The notes under the pieces are model-generated. The model was not told the DNA's origin. It was given only the letters and a program-made list of their open reading frames with translations, and did no database searches. A program made the position numbers and the translations under genes. This document shows, one piece after another, positions 1 to 6,687 of a DNA stretch of 17,216 nucleotides. The first letter of the stretch is position 1; the number at the start of each line of letters is the position of its first letter. This stretch comes from Candidatus Babelota bacterium (GTDB lineage Bacteria; Babelota; Babeliae; Babelales; JAUPTZ01), in NCBI GenBank assembly GCA_030917105.1, contig JAUPVI010000008.1, forward strand, positions 1 to 17,216, written 5' to 3'.

Positions 1-225
1 ACTCCTTAAACTGTTGCTTTGAAGCCAAAACAGACAAGGAGTGACATGCTATATAGCGAGCGAGAGGTTACAATGGCCACAATCCTAGAGAAGTAATTTG
101 CGGCAACCCTGAGAAATGAACTTGCAGGTTTTGGTTCGACCCATGCTCAAGAAAAATTAGCCCAAGAAACCAAAGAACCATTTTTTGTTTCTTTCCGACG
201 AGCCACCTCTTGGCTACAAGCATGA
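1..225 (+). pseudogene. Possible gene remnant with in-frame stops
   Basis: Reading frame 1 gives protein-like text after a TAA at 7-9: an in-frame ATG at 73-75, a TAA at 94-96, then about 42 further codons rich in Ala, Glu, Lys and Phe to a TGA at 223-225. A perfect inverted repeat begins two bases after that TGA. I do not recognise the product. A stop-free run of 42 codons is not rare at this base composition, so this may be chance. It could also be the decayed end of a gene that starts left of the window. Confidence 0.15.
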
Positions 226-471
226 CACCAAAGTGACAAAATCACTTTGGTAAGATAGGGGTGAATAGGCAGGCGCACACTTTAAGTTCTTACTACAAAA
301 ACCTGCTGTGCCGATAATGACAATTATGTCAAAATAACAAATCCACCGCACAAGAAATCTTGCGCGGTGGAAGAAGGAGAGTAGTAATGAGGTAGTCAGG
401 ATAATATATTCTGAGAGAAAATCAAGCGCAAAAACTAAAGATGCTTTAAGTAAGCACTTTTTGCTTTGCAT
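214..471 (-). CDS. Doubtful small membrane-protein ORF
   Basis: An 85-residue reading frame starts at the ATG at 469-471, which has a GAGG box about 5 bases upstream. The longer form back to position 573 would need a TTG start. The product has a short basic N-terminus (MQSKKC) followed by two hydrophobic stretches and several cysteines, so it would be a small membrane or exported protein. Against it: both strong hairpins of this region lie inside the frame, one of them terminator-like on this same strand, and no family is recognisable. I rate it more likely spurious than real. Confidence 0.2.
   Translation of the reverse strand: MQSKKCLLKASLVFALDFLSEYIILTTSLLLSFFHRARFLVRWICYFDIIVIIGTAGFCSKNLKCAPAYSPLSYQSDFVTLVSCL
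227..251. repeat. Perfect 10-bp inverted repeat (hairpin)
   Basis: The arms are ACCAAAGTGA (227-236) and TCACTTTGGT (242-251), separated by the 5-base loop CAAAA. No T-run follows on either strand, so it is not a classical intrinsic terminator. It could be a protein-binding palindrome, a transcript-stabilising hairpin or the mark of a small element. Confidence 0.5.
343..370 (-). terminator. Candidate intrinsic terminator for the dnaN-recF transcript
   Basis: A 12-bp stem (343-354 with 359-370, one A-C mismatch, loop AAAT) has a GC-rich base, CCACCGC/GCGGTGG. Read on the minus strand, the stem is followed by ATTTGTTATTTT, a T-rich but interrupted tail. Its orientation suits transcripts coming leftwards from recF, although it lies about 390 bases past the recF stop. 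Confidence 0.4.
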
Positions 472-763
472 GGGTGCCTCAATATTGCAATCCGACGTAG
501 TTTTGTTGGCCGCCGCGCATGCGACGAACGCCTTTTTTTTTATTTGACCTTGCGTCCTAGATGCTCCTCGCAATTATGAGCAAAAGTTAAATTGCTAGCC
601 ACTCATCCCAGAAACTTAAATTCCTCTACTTCGCCGTTGAGAAGCACTTGAAAAATCGGGGATTTTTTTTAATCACAGGGCCGCTCAGCATCATTTTTAA
701 GTTTGAATTAAGGCCTCATCAGGCTTCAGAGAACAACCTATAGATACGAAGCAAGGGCTTCAT

Positions 764-1840
764 TTACGCTAGCCGTACCAGCTGCGCCCCTTGCGAAAAA
801 GAAACCATATCAACCAAGGGACAGGTAATAACGACTCCGCAGCCAAGACTTTGAACCATATTAAGGACAGCGTTCATTACTTTTTTGTCCAGATCGGTCA
901 CAAAATCATCAAGCACAAACACGACGGTGCGGGAGCACCCTCCTTGCTCCTGAAGCACTCGTATCATCGCTGCTCTTAGCAGTAATACAATGAGTTTTTG
1001 CTGGCCACGGGAAGCGTACAGGCGCGCATTCTTGGCACCAAAGTTAATTACGACGTCATCGAGGTGGCATCCAAACAAAGTGCGGCGCTGGTATTGCTCC
1101 TGGGGAAATGTGTTTGTTTGGTACTCGGCCCAGAATTCAGTAAAAGTTGGATGTGAGCCACCTTTTTGCTTGTACGTAAGGGTTATGGATGGCAATTCAA
1201 AGCCCAAATATGTTGCCAAGTAGGTTACTTCTTTTTGAAGCAACGCCAATCCAGCATGTCGACGGCGGACAATTTCAGTTGAGTTCTCCCACAATTGTTG
1301 TGTCCACAACACAAAGTGATCATCATGGCATTGGCTACTTAGTAGCAACTGGGTGCGTTGGCTTACCATGTGCTTGTTTAAGCGTAGCAATTCTGCCATG
1401 CCGGGATCTTGCAATACACACAACTGATTGATAAACGAACGGCGCTCTTCCGGCCCTTCTTGAATAATACCCAGATCGTGCTCGCTCACCAAAACTACTT
1501 TGTAGTAGTCCATGATCTCTTTATAGGTGGTGATGATCATGTCATTCACTTTTACACGCTTGGCGCCATCCTCAAATCCAACTTGGATGGTGTAGCTATC
1601 GCCATCAGCAAGCTGGCCATGAAGGCGCAAGAAAAAGGCTGTTTCGTCGCCATGACGTACGACATCGCTTGCACGATGTGTACGGAAAGACTTAAGGTAG
1701 CAGGCATAATACAGCGCTTCAGCAATGCTTGATTTACCAGAACCATTTGGTCCCTCAATAATCAAAAATGGCTGATCGATAGTCAGATCAAGCTGATCAA
1801 AGCAGCGAAAATTGCGAAGTGTAAGATGCGCTATGCCCAC
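764..1840 (-). CDS. recF: DNA replication and repair protein RecF
   Basis: RecF is the cytoplasmic SMC/ABC-like ATPase that, with RecO and RecR, loads RecA at single-strand gaps. The 358-residue length is normal for RecF. Visible motifs are the N-terminal IAHLTLRNFRCF strand, Walker A GPNGSGKSS (about 30-38), the ABC signature region ASRGQQK (about 276-282), Walker B VVFVLDD (306-312) and a D-loop TDLD (315-318). The start codon is GTG at 1838-1840, placing the conserved first strand directly at the N-terminus. It lies 12 bases after the dnaN stop, so the two are probably co-transcribed and translationally coupled, the usual dnaN-recF arrangement. dnaA is not in the window. Confidence 0.95.
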   Translation of the reverse strand: MGIAHLTLRNFRCFDQLDLTIDQPFLIIEGPNGSGKSSIAEALYYACYLKSFRTHRASDVVRHGDETAFFLRLHGQLADGDSYTIQVGFEDGAKRVKVNDMIITTYKEIMDYYKVVLVSEHDLGIIQEGPEERRSFINQLCVLQDPGMAELLRLNKHMVSQRTQLLLSSQCHDDHFVLWTQQLWENSTEIVRRRHAGLALLQKEVTYLATYLGFELPSITLTYKQKGGSHPTFTEFWAEYQTNTFPQEQYQRRTLFGCHLDDVVINFGAKNARLYASRGQQKLIVLLLRAAMIRVLQEQGGCSRTVVFVLDDFVTDLDKKVMNAVLNMVQSLGCGVVITCPLVDMVSFSQGAQLVRLA

Positions 1841-1852
1841 AATATCCCGCGC

Positions 1853-2989
1853 TTACGCAGCATTTACGGCGCTGACGGGCATTACTAAATAGGTAAAGGA
1901 ATACTCATCATTAGCATCATCAAAAATGATAGGCCGCATGCTGTTTTTAATGTGAAAGTTAACCATGTCGCCTGAAAGCACTTGAAGGCCATTCAGCAAG
2001 TATGGTGAATAGAATCGACTTTCTACTGGTACGCCGTCAAAGATGCTCAACGGCAATGATTCTTTAAGCGAGCCAACCTCCTTGTTGCTCAACTTAACAT
2101 TGAGCCCTTCACGCGCAAAGGTAAAAGTAGTTGAAAGGAATTGTCCGGCAAGCAGGCAGCCGGTGCGCTTTAGTGTGCGGCTGAAATCGCCACGATGAAC
2201 GCGCGCAGGAATAAATCCTTGCTTGTCCAAGATTGGCGCATACTCAGGAAATGGGCTTGCGATCAATTTGGTAAAGAAATTAAAATTCGGGCCAGAGAAG
2301 ACTAATTGGCTACCACACATACCCAAAAATACTTGTTCGGCTCCGCCTACTTCGATTATTTTTTTCAATTCCATAACGGCACGCTTAGGAAGCAACCATT
2401 TGTGCTTTTCTCCGAGAATGTACTTGCTCGTTGTAACACGTGCCAAAGAGTGACCATCGGTGGCAACCATGCTGGTGCCCTTATTGTCAATTTCTAAGAG
2501 CAGCCCATTTAGTGCGGCATTTGAATTATTTGATGGCACCAGGAAAGATACTTTGTTCAGCAAGCCAACCAAGAATTGCGCATCAATATGCATAAGGTTT
2601 TCGATGCGCTCTGGGAATGCAGGAAAATCTTGCGCCGATTTAATGTTAAGCGAGAGATCAACGCCGCCGCAACGAAGATTTAACCCATTACCCTCAAGAG
2701 TAAACGTAATGTCGCCATCCATTTCTTTAACGATATCAAATATACGCTTTCCCGAAACCAGAAAACTTATCGCATCGTTGACTGAGCTTTCAATTTCCGC
2801 AGTAGACTGAAGGCTGATTTCCATATCAGTTGCCTTGATTGTCAATTCACGCGGCGTAATAGAAAAAAGGATTGATTCGGTGCTTTCAAGAGGAGTTCTT
2901 TTGTTGCAGATCGGCTGCATAGAGCTGAGCAGCGAGAAGATTGTTGGCTGCGCAATCACAAATGAATTAGGCGCTAAAATTAGTGACAT
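1853..2989 (-). CDS. dnaN: DNA polymerase III beta subunit (sliding clamp)
   Basis: The homodimeric ring clamp tethers the replicative polymerase and other DNA enzymes to DNA. The 378 residues carry the family's landmarks: NGLLLEI and VATDGHSLA (about 161-183), LLPKRAVMEL (199-208), SPFPEY (245-250), FYSPYLLNGLQVL in domain III (326-338) and a C-terminal YLVMPV, part of the partner-binding pocket. A longer frame reaches 3058, but I chose the ATG at 2987-2989. It has an AGAGG ribosome site 6 bases upstream and puts the first clamp strand (MSLILAPNSF) at the N-terminus as in other clamps; the extra 23 residues resemble nothing in the family. It is followed by recF after 12 bases. Residues 20-40 are more divergent than usual, but the fold motifs are complete. 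Confidence 0.95.
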   Translation of the reverse strand: MSLILAPNSFVIAQPTIFSLLSSMQPICNKRTPLESTESILFSITPRELTIKATDMEISLQSTAEIESSVNDAISFLVSGKRIFDIVKEMDGDITFTLEGNGLNLRCGGVDLSLNIKSAQDFPAFPERIENLMHIDAQFLVGLLNKVSFLVPSNNSNAALNGLLLEIDNKGTSMVATDGHSLARVTTSKYILGEKHKWLLPKRAVMELKKIIEVGGAEQVFLGMCGSQLVFSGPNFNFFTKLIASPFPEYAPILDKQGFIPARVHRGDFSRTLKRTGCLLAGQFLSTTFTFAREGLNVKLSNKEVGSLKESLPLSIFDGVPVESRFYSPYLLNGLQVLSGDMVNFHIKNSMRPIIFDDANDEYSFTYLVMPVSAVNAA

Positions 2990-3067
2990 GAAAAACCTCT
3001 GCACAAAAAATGAACTACGATAGGGACCGAGTATAAGAAAATTACTGCCAACGGTCAAAGGAATGGT

Positions 3068-3367
3068 TTAGTCTTCCTTCGCACTCATATGTATTTGCGC
3101 TGGAGCCTTTTCCATAACAACCATCCATGGCTCAAGTTTGGTTATTAAGCTGCGCATTGCATTTTTGCCGCAAAAAAAACATGCTGCTTCGGCGGAAGTC
3201 GTGGTATGGGCAAGTGCCACAAGAAGTGCTAAAGTTCCTTCAGGCTTTGGCACAAGATTGCAAGGACAAAAAACAACCATACAACAAGTAGTAACGACAC
3301 AGACGCGCATCTTTTCTTGCCATGGTAAATGTGGAATTCCTTCTAGCTTTTTTTTATACGAATACAT
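3068..3367 (-). CDS. Small Cys-rich protein of unknown function
   Basis: I do not recognise this 99-residue product. The ATG at 3365-3367 has a GAAGGA box about 5 bases upstream; an internal ATG at residue 20 would put a hydrophobic Cys-rich segment almost at the N-terminus. Seven cysteines are visible: C23, C28, C29, C34, C36 (the last two as CPC) and C63/C66 (CFFC, a CxxC pair that could bind metal or be redox active). A second hydrophobic run (about 44-56) precedes the CxxC and could be a membrane or signal segment. It lies 78 bases upstream of dnaN on the same strand. It shares a CxC..L[IMV]..P pattern with the next two small ORFs upstream. It is probably real because of the ribosome site and placement, but the function is unknown. 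Confidence 0.5.
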   Translation of the reverse strand: MYSYKKKLEGIPHLPWQEKMRVCVVTTCCMVVFCPCNLVPKPEGTLALLVALAHTTTSAEAACFFCGKNAMRSLITKLEPWMVVMEKAPAQIHMSAKED

Positions 3368-3531
3368 TTTTCCTTCACTGAGCGTCCTGTTGGACTAATA
3401 TCACAAAAAAATATACAACAGGAACACTTACTCATTACTAAAGAAGTATCGGGTGATTCAGGTGATGCTGCTTTATCATAATATACGCGAAAATTGCAAC
3501 ACCTTGGGCAACAAGTAAGCCCCTTTTTTTG
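3368..3531. other. AT-rich intergenic spacer
   Basis: This spacer lies between two small minus-strand ORFs. It is AT-rich, with a plus-strand T-run near 3522-3529 preceded by a stem of only 4 bp (GGGC/GCCC). I see no gene and no convincing terminator. It could hold a promoter for the 3068-3367 ORF and dnaN, but I cannot place one with confidence. Confidence 0.4.
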
Positions 3532-3780
3532 TTAATACTTTAATTTTTTAGAATCAAATTTTACTAGAGAAATTTTTTCAGTGTCCATGCTAATATAGTT
3601 ATTTTTTTTGCAGCTTGCATGTGCGCAATTGTAAGCATGGGGGATAAGTTTTATGCAGCACGCGCAAATGCCGACTGCTAGAGACAAAGAAGCATCACTT
3701 CCTGTATCTACGCCTTGCACCTTGGCATCGCCAGCAAGAAAAAACACCAAAAACAACAGATACCACCTGATAAATACCAT
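3532..3780 (-). CDS. Small exported Cys-rich protein of unknown function
   Basis: This 82-residue protein has a clear signal sequence: an N-terminal Arg, a hydrophobic core at about residues 6-16 and a likely cleavage site after GDA (about 17-19). The mature part would be only about 63 residues, with cysteines at C39, C41, C42, C52 and C57, so it could be disulfide-bonded in the periplasm or outside the cell. A GAAAGAGAGAAG purine-rich ribosome site lies just before the ATG at 3778-3780. It is the middle of three small Cys-containing ORFs between xerD and dnaN and shares a CxC-x-x-x-L-I-P pattern with them. No known family is recognised. Confidence 0.55.
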   Translation of the reverse strand: MVFIRWYLLFLVFFLAGDAKVQGVDTGSDASLSLAVGICACCIKLIPHAYNCAHASCKKNNYISMDTEKISLVKFDSKKLKY

Positions 3781-3848
3781 ACTTCTCTCTTTCTTACATT
3801 ATAATTCCCGCTCAGAATGCTGAAAAAGCATAAAGCCGTCAAAAACTA

Positions 3849-4208
3849 CTAATCTATTAGTTGTTTTCGGCGACGCAAGCTGGTGCAAAATACGCCAGGT
3901 TTTGGGATATAGGTATCTATATCGCGATGATCCACTGCAAGAGCTTCTTCGCTACTTGCTGATTCGGCATCACTTTCGGACTCTTTTTGCGCAGGCGACA
4001 TCAAGTTACAATTACATTTACACATGCATGCTCCGAGAACAATAAGGCATTGCCCGGCCTCCCGAGAGTGTGCAAGACACCAGAGTTGTTCGCCTATTAG
4101 AGACGAACTGTCTGGCTTTGCGCAGCAATCAGCCGCCAAAGCGATCTGGCTTGTGCCGCCAAAAAATATTGTTAAAGTTGCGGTCTTCATGAGGTTTTTA
4201 AGATTCAT
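3849..4208 (-). CDS. Small exported Cys-rich protein of unknown function
   Basis: This 119-residue protein has a signal peptide (basic residues K4/K8, hydrophobic core about 9-24) and a good cleavage site, ALA before ADCC at about residue 25. The mature chain has nine cysteines (C28, C29, C44, C54, C61, C63, C65, C67, C108); the alternating CMCKCNC run resembles metal-thiolate or tight disulfide proteins. A Ser/Glu/Ala-rich acidic linker (about 73-92) and a basic C-terminus (RRRK) follow. The start at 4206-4208 has an AAGGG box 7 bases upstream and begins 11 bases after the xerD stop, so it is probably co-transcribed with xerD. No family is recognised; a secreted effector or envelope protein is possible but unproven. 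Confidence 0.6.
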   Translation of the reverse strand: MNLKNLMKTATLTIFFGGTSQIALAADCCAKPDSSSLIGEQLWCLAHSREAGQCLIVLGACMCKCNCNLMSPAQKESESDAESASSEEALAVDHRDIDTYIPKPGVFCTSLRRRKQLID

Positions 4209-4219
4209 AAGTAGCCCTT

Positions 4220-5146
4220 TTATGCTCGTGGATGTTTGTGATCGTAGGCCTTGCGCACCATGCTTTTGTCCAGGTGCGTGTAAATTTCGACAGTACTCAT
4301 TTGCTCATGGCCCAGCCACAGCTGCAAAGAGCGTATGTCGGCGCCGGCTTGCAGCAAATGTGTTGCTAGTGAATGGCGCAGCGTATGCGGAGAAACATTT
4401 TTCGTAATACCAGAAATTACAAGAATGCCCTTAAGAATGCACCAAAAAGCTTGGCGCGTGATTGCCGTTATTTTGCGACCACGCACAGTAGGAAAAATAA
4501 GGGTCTTGCCGTTAATGGTAATGCCAGTATCGGCCAAAAGTCCCGACAATATAGTGCGAACATAAGCACCCAGTGCCTCACAAATAGGCATAGGAAGCGG
4601 AATTTCGCGCTGTCGGCCACCTTTCCCAAGAACACTTACAAAGCCAGTATCAAAATGGATGTTCTCAATGCGCAAGGTCACAAGTTCTGTAATACGCAAT
4701 CCGGTAGCATACAGAAGCTGTAGCATCATCAAATTGCGTCGACCGCGAGGTGTTTCATCTTGCATTGCGGCCTTGATAAGTGCTTGAATTTCATCATGCG
4801 TCAAATAGGTAGGCAATGTTTTTTCAATTTTGGGAATAATAAGCACTTCAGCGACATTTATTGCCCCGTAACGCTCGGCCAAAAAAGCATACAGCACTTT
4901 GAAAGCAGATACTTTGCGTGCAATTGTGCGCGGCTGCGACTTTGCATTATGAAGTAACCGAATGTATGCCTTTAGTTGCGCACCAGTTGCCTGCGGCAAG
5001 GTGATAGCATATTTCTGCGCAAGATGCTTCTGTAGCTGCTCTGCATCGGTCAAATAAGCACTCACCGAATTGCGGGATAAACGCTTTTCGGTGAGCAAAT
5101 AGGTTTGAAAAAAAGAAAGGTAATCAAGGTGGCCAGGTGTTGTCAT
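4220..5146 (-). CDS. xerD: Tyrosine recombinase XerC/XerD
   Basis: This site-specific recombinase resolves chromosome dimers at dif near the division septum. The 308 residues match XerC/D length. The N-terminal SAM-like core-binding domain covers about residues 1-105 and the catalytic domain about 115-300. All catalytic residues are present: R151 in ATGLRITE, K175 in GKGGRQRE, H254 and R257 in HTLRH, H280 in LGHE and nucleophile Y289 in IYTHLD. XerC and XerD cannot be separated from sequence alone here, so the symbol is provisional. It sits 26 bases downstream of proS on the same strand, with only a weak ribosome site. No integrase-type neighbours or att repeats are visible, so a chromosomal housekeeping role is more likely than a mobile element. 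Confidence 0.9.
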   Translation of the reverse strand: MTTPGHLDYLSFFQTYLLTEKRLSRNSVSAYLTDAEQLQKHLAQKYAITLPQATGAQLKAYIRLLHNAKSQPRTIARKVSAFKVLYAFLAERYGAINVAEVLIIPKIEKTLPTYLTHDEIQALIKAAMQDETPRGRRNLMMLQLLYATGLRITELVTLRIENIHFDTGFVSVLGKGGRQREIPLPMPICEALGAYVRTILSGLLADTGITINGKTLIFPTVRGRKITAITRQAFWCILKGILVISGITKNVSPHTLRHSLATHLLQAGADIRSLQLWLGHEQMSTVEIYTHLDKSMVRKAYDHKHPRA

Positions 5147-5172
5147 GGATACCCACTATAAATAAAAACGGA

Positions 5173-6621
5173 TCAATAACTCTTTGCCGCCAGTACCATA
5201 TGGGTTGCTGGCTTTTGGCAACAAAAGCACTGTGCCCCATCAGGCACCACTTCGTCAAGTATACAGCGAATACTGCCCTTGTATGCTACCAATGCCTCTT
5301 CACATGATCGCTCAAAGCACCAGCCGGCCTTGACAAAGCCATTGTACTCTTCAATTGTTTTGCCAAAGTCAGCCAGTGAGCCGCAAGCTGCATTAATTAA
5401 CTGTGCATCGCGATAGGTCTTTGCGCGTGTAAACAACAAACTTGCTAGTGCCTTCAATGAAGCATGAACAGCGCCAACCAATTCACCTGACATAACGACT
5501 GATTTGCGAGTCGCGCCTTCAGCAACAATGCGAGGGGCCAGCATAACCGAATGCTGCGCTACATCGCGCGGTCCCAGTTCTAGGCGAATTGGCGCACCTC
5601 GAAGCTCCCAGTGAAAGAATTTTGCGCCAGGACGCTCATCGCGAAGATCAATGTGAACACGAACACCTGTTGCTTCAAGCGCCTGCTTGTGTGCGGTAGC
5701 CGCAGCAGTTACCACTATTTTTTCTTCTTCGGTCTTAAAAATTGGTACAATAACCACTTGATATTGCGCAATGGCTGGTGGCAACACAAGGCCGCTATCA
5801 TCACCGTGCACCATGACTGCTGCCCCGATCATACGAGTAGTTGTCCCCCAGCTGGTACACCAGGGTGATTTCATTTGGCCATCTTTATCTTGAAATTGGA
5901 CGCCGTAAGCTGCAGGAAAAGAATGAGCAAGTAAGTGGCTCGTTCCCATTTGAAGTGCCTTGCCATCTGGCATCATGCCTTCCATGGTAAAAGTTGCTTC
6001 GCCGCCAGCAAATCGCTCTTTTGGTGTCTTTTCGCCAGAAAAAACAGGAATACAAAGCTCTTCAGAAATGAACTTAATATACACGGCAAGCATTTCTTTG
6101 GCCTTTGCGAGCGCTTCTTCGCGGGTCGCGTGCGCAGTGTGGCCTTCTTGCCATAAGAATTCAGCCGTACGAATGAATGGCCGTGTACGCATTTCCCAGC
6201 GCACGACATTTGCCCATTGATTTAATTGCATTGGCAGATCACGCCATGAAGTAATCCAGCGGGCCATCATATGGTAAATAATTGTTTCTGAAGTTGGACG
6301 AATAATGTATGGCTCTTCCAATTGCTTACCACCGGCATGAGTCACCACCGCAAGCTCAGGAGAAAAGCCTTCAACATGCTTTGCTTCTTTCTTAAGAAAT
6401 GATTCAGGTATTAGGAGCGGAAAATACGCATTTTCAATGCCTTTTTCTTTAAAACGTGTGTCTATGATACGAGTAATATTTTCCCATAATGCATAGCCGT
6501 ATGGTCGCAGGACTACGCAGCCACGAGTTGGGCTTTCGTCAACGAGTTGAGATTGATAGATAACTTCATTGTACCAACCGAAAAAGTCTTGTGATTTTGA
6601 TGGCAACTTCTGGTTGCTCAT
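5173..6621 (-). CDS. proS: Prolyl-tRNA synthetase, archaeal/eukaryotic type
   Basis: This enzyme charges tRNA-Pro with proline. The 482 residues include class II motif 2 (VVRWEMRTRPFIRTAEFLWQ, about 139-158), an ATP-binding motif 3 region (GTTTRMIGAAVMVHGDDSG, 259-277), and the RPTSET loop (108-113). The anticodon-binding domain begins near 288. The typical bacterial ProRS has about 570 residues with an editing insertion between motifs 2 and 3; that insertion is missing. Instead there is a C-terminal zinc-type domain with C435, C440, C465 and C467/C468 and a terminal Ser-Tyr, marks of the short archaeal/eukaryotic class. An AAGGAG site lies 7 bases before the ATG. It probably lacks cis-editing of Ala-tRNA-Pro. 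Confidence 0.95.
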   Translation of the reverse strand: MSNQKLPSKSQDFFGWYNEVIYQSQLVDESPTRGCVVLRPYGYALWENITRIIDTRFKEKGIENAYFPLLIPESFLKKEAKHVEGFSPELAVVTHAGGKQLEEPYIIRPTSETIIYHMMARWITSWRDLPMQLNQWANVVRWEMRTRPFIRTAEFLWQEGHTAHATREEALAKAKEMLAVYIKFISEELCIPVFSGEKTPKERFAGGEATFTMEGMMPDGKALQMGTSHLLAHSFPAAYGVQFQDKDGQMKSPWCTSWGTTTRMIGAAVMVHGDDSGLVLPPAIAQYQVVIVPIFKTEEEKIVVTAAATAHKQALEATGVRVHIDLRDERPGAKFFHWELRGAPIRLELGPRDVAQHSVMLAPRIVAEGATRKSVVMSGELVGAVHASLKALASLLFTRAKTYRDAQLINAACGSLADFGKTIEEYNGFVKAGWCFERSCEEALVAYKGSIRCILDEVVPDGAQCFCCQKPATHMVLAAKSY

Positions 6622-6687
6622 GGCATCTCCTTATTCAAATTCAAAAATGAGCCGCAAGGATAACAGATGTTGCACTAAGGCGCTACG

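Larger units (their letters stand above)
1..763. other. Gene-poor stretch downstream of recF
   Basis: I see no convincing gene in these 763 bases. They lie 3' of recF, which is read leftwards and ends at 764. The stretch holds a long imperfect hairpin (343-370), a perfect 10-bp inverted repeat (227-251), a doubtful small minus-strand ORF (214-471) and a plus-frame reading stretch broken by a stop (1-225). A short AT-rich palindrome near 655-672 and a weak hairpin near 710-727 are too poor to call. It may be a termination region plus decayed sequence. A gene starting left of the window cannot be excluded. Confidence 0.5.

Noticed and set aside
94..96. In-frame TAA as a possible recoding event in the plus-frame stretch
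   Set aside because: TAA is not a usual recoded stop, no SECIS-like or slippery element is evident, and the product is unrecognised; decay or chance is simpler.
148..165. GGTTCGACCC-like string resembling a tRNA T-loop
   Set aside because: The flanking bases do not form a T-stem, and no acceptor, anticodon or D arms could be built around it.
2990..3058. N-terminal extension of dnaN
   Set aside because: The extra 23 residues match nothing in sliding clamps, and the internal ATG has a good AGAGG site.
3493..3531. GGGC...GCCC plus T-run as a plus-strand terminator
   Set aside because: The stem is 4 bp and no plus-strand gene lies upstream.
4220..5146. Integrase of a mobile element
   Set aside because: Sequence and length fit housekeeping XerC/D, and no direct repeats, tRNA target or phage genes are visible.
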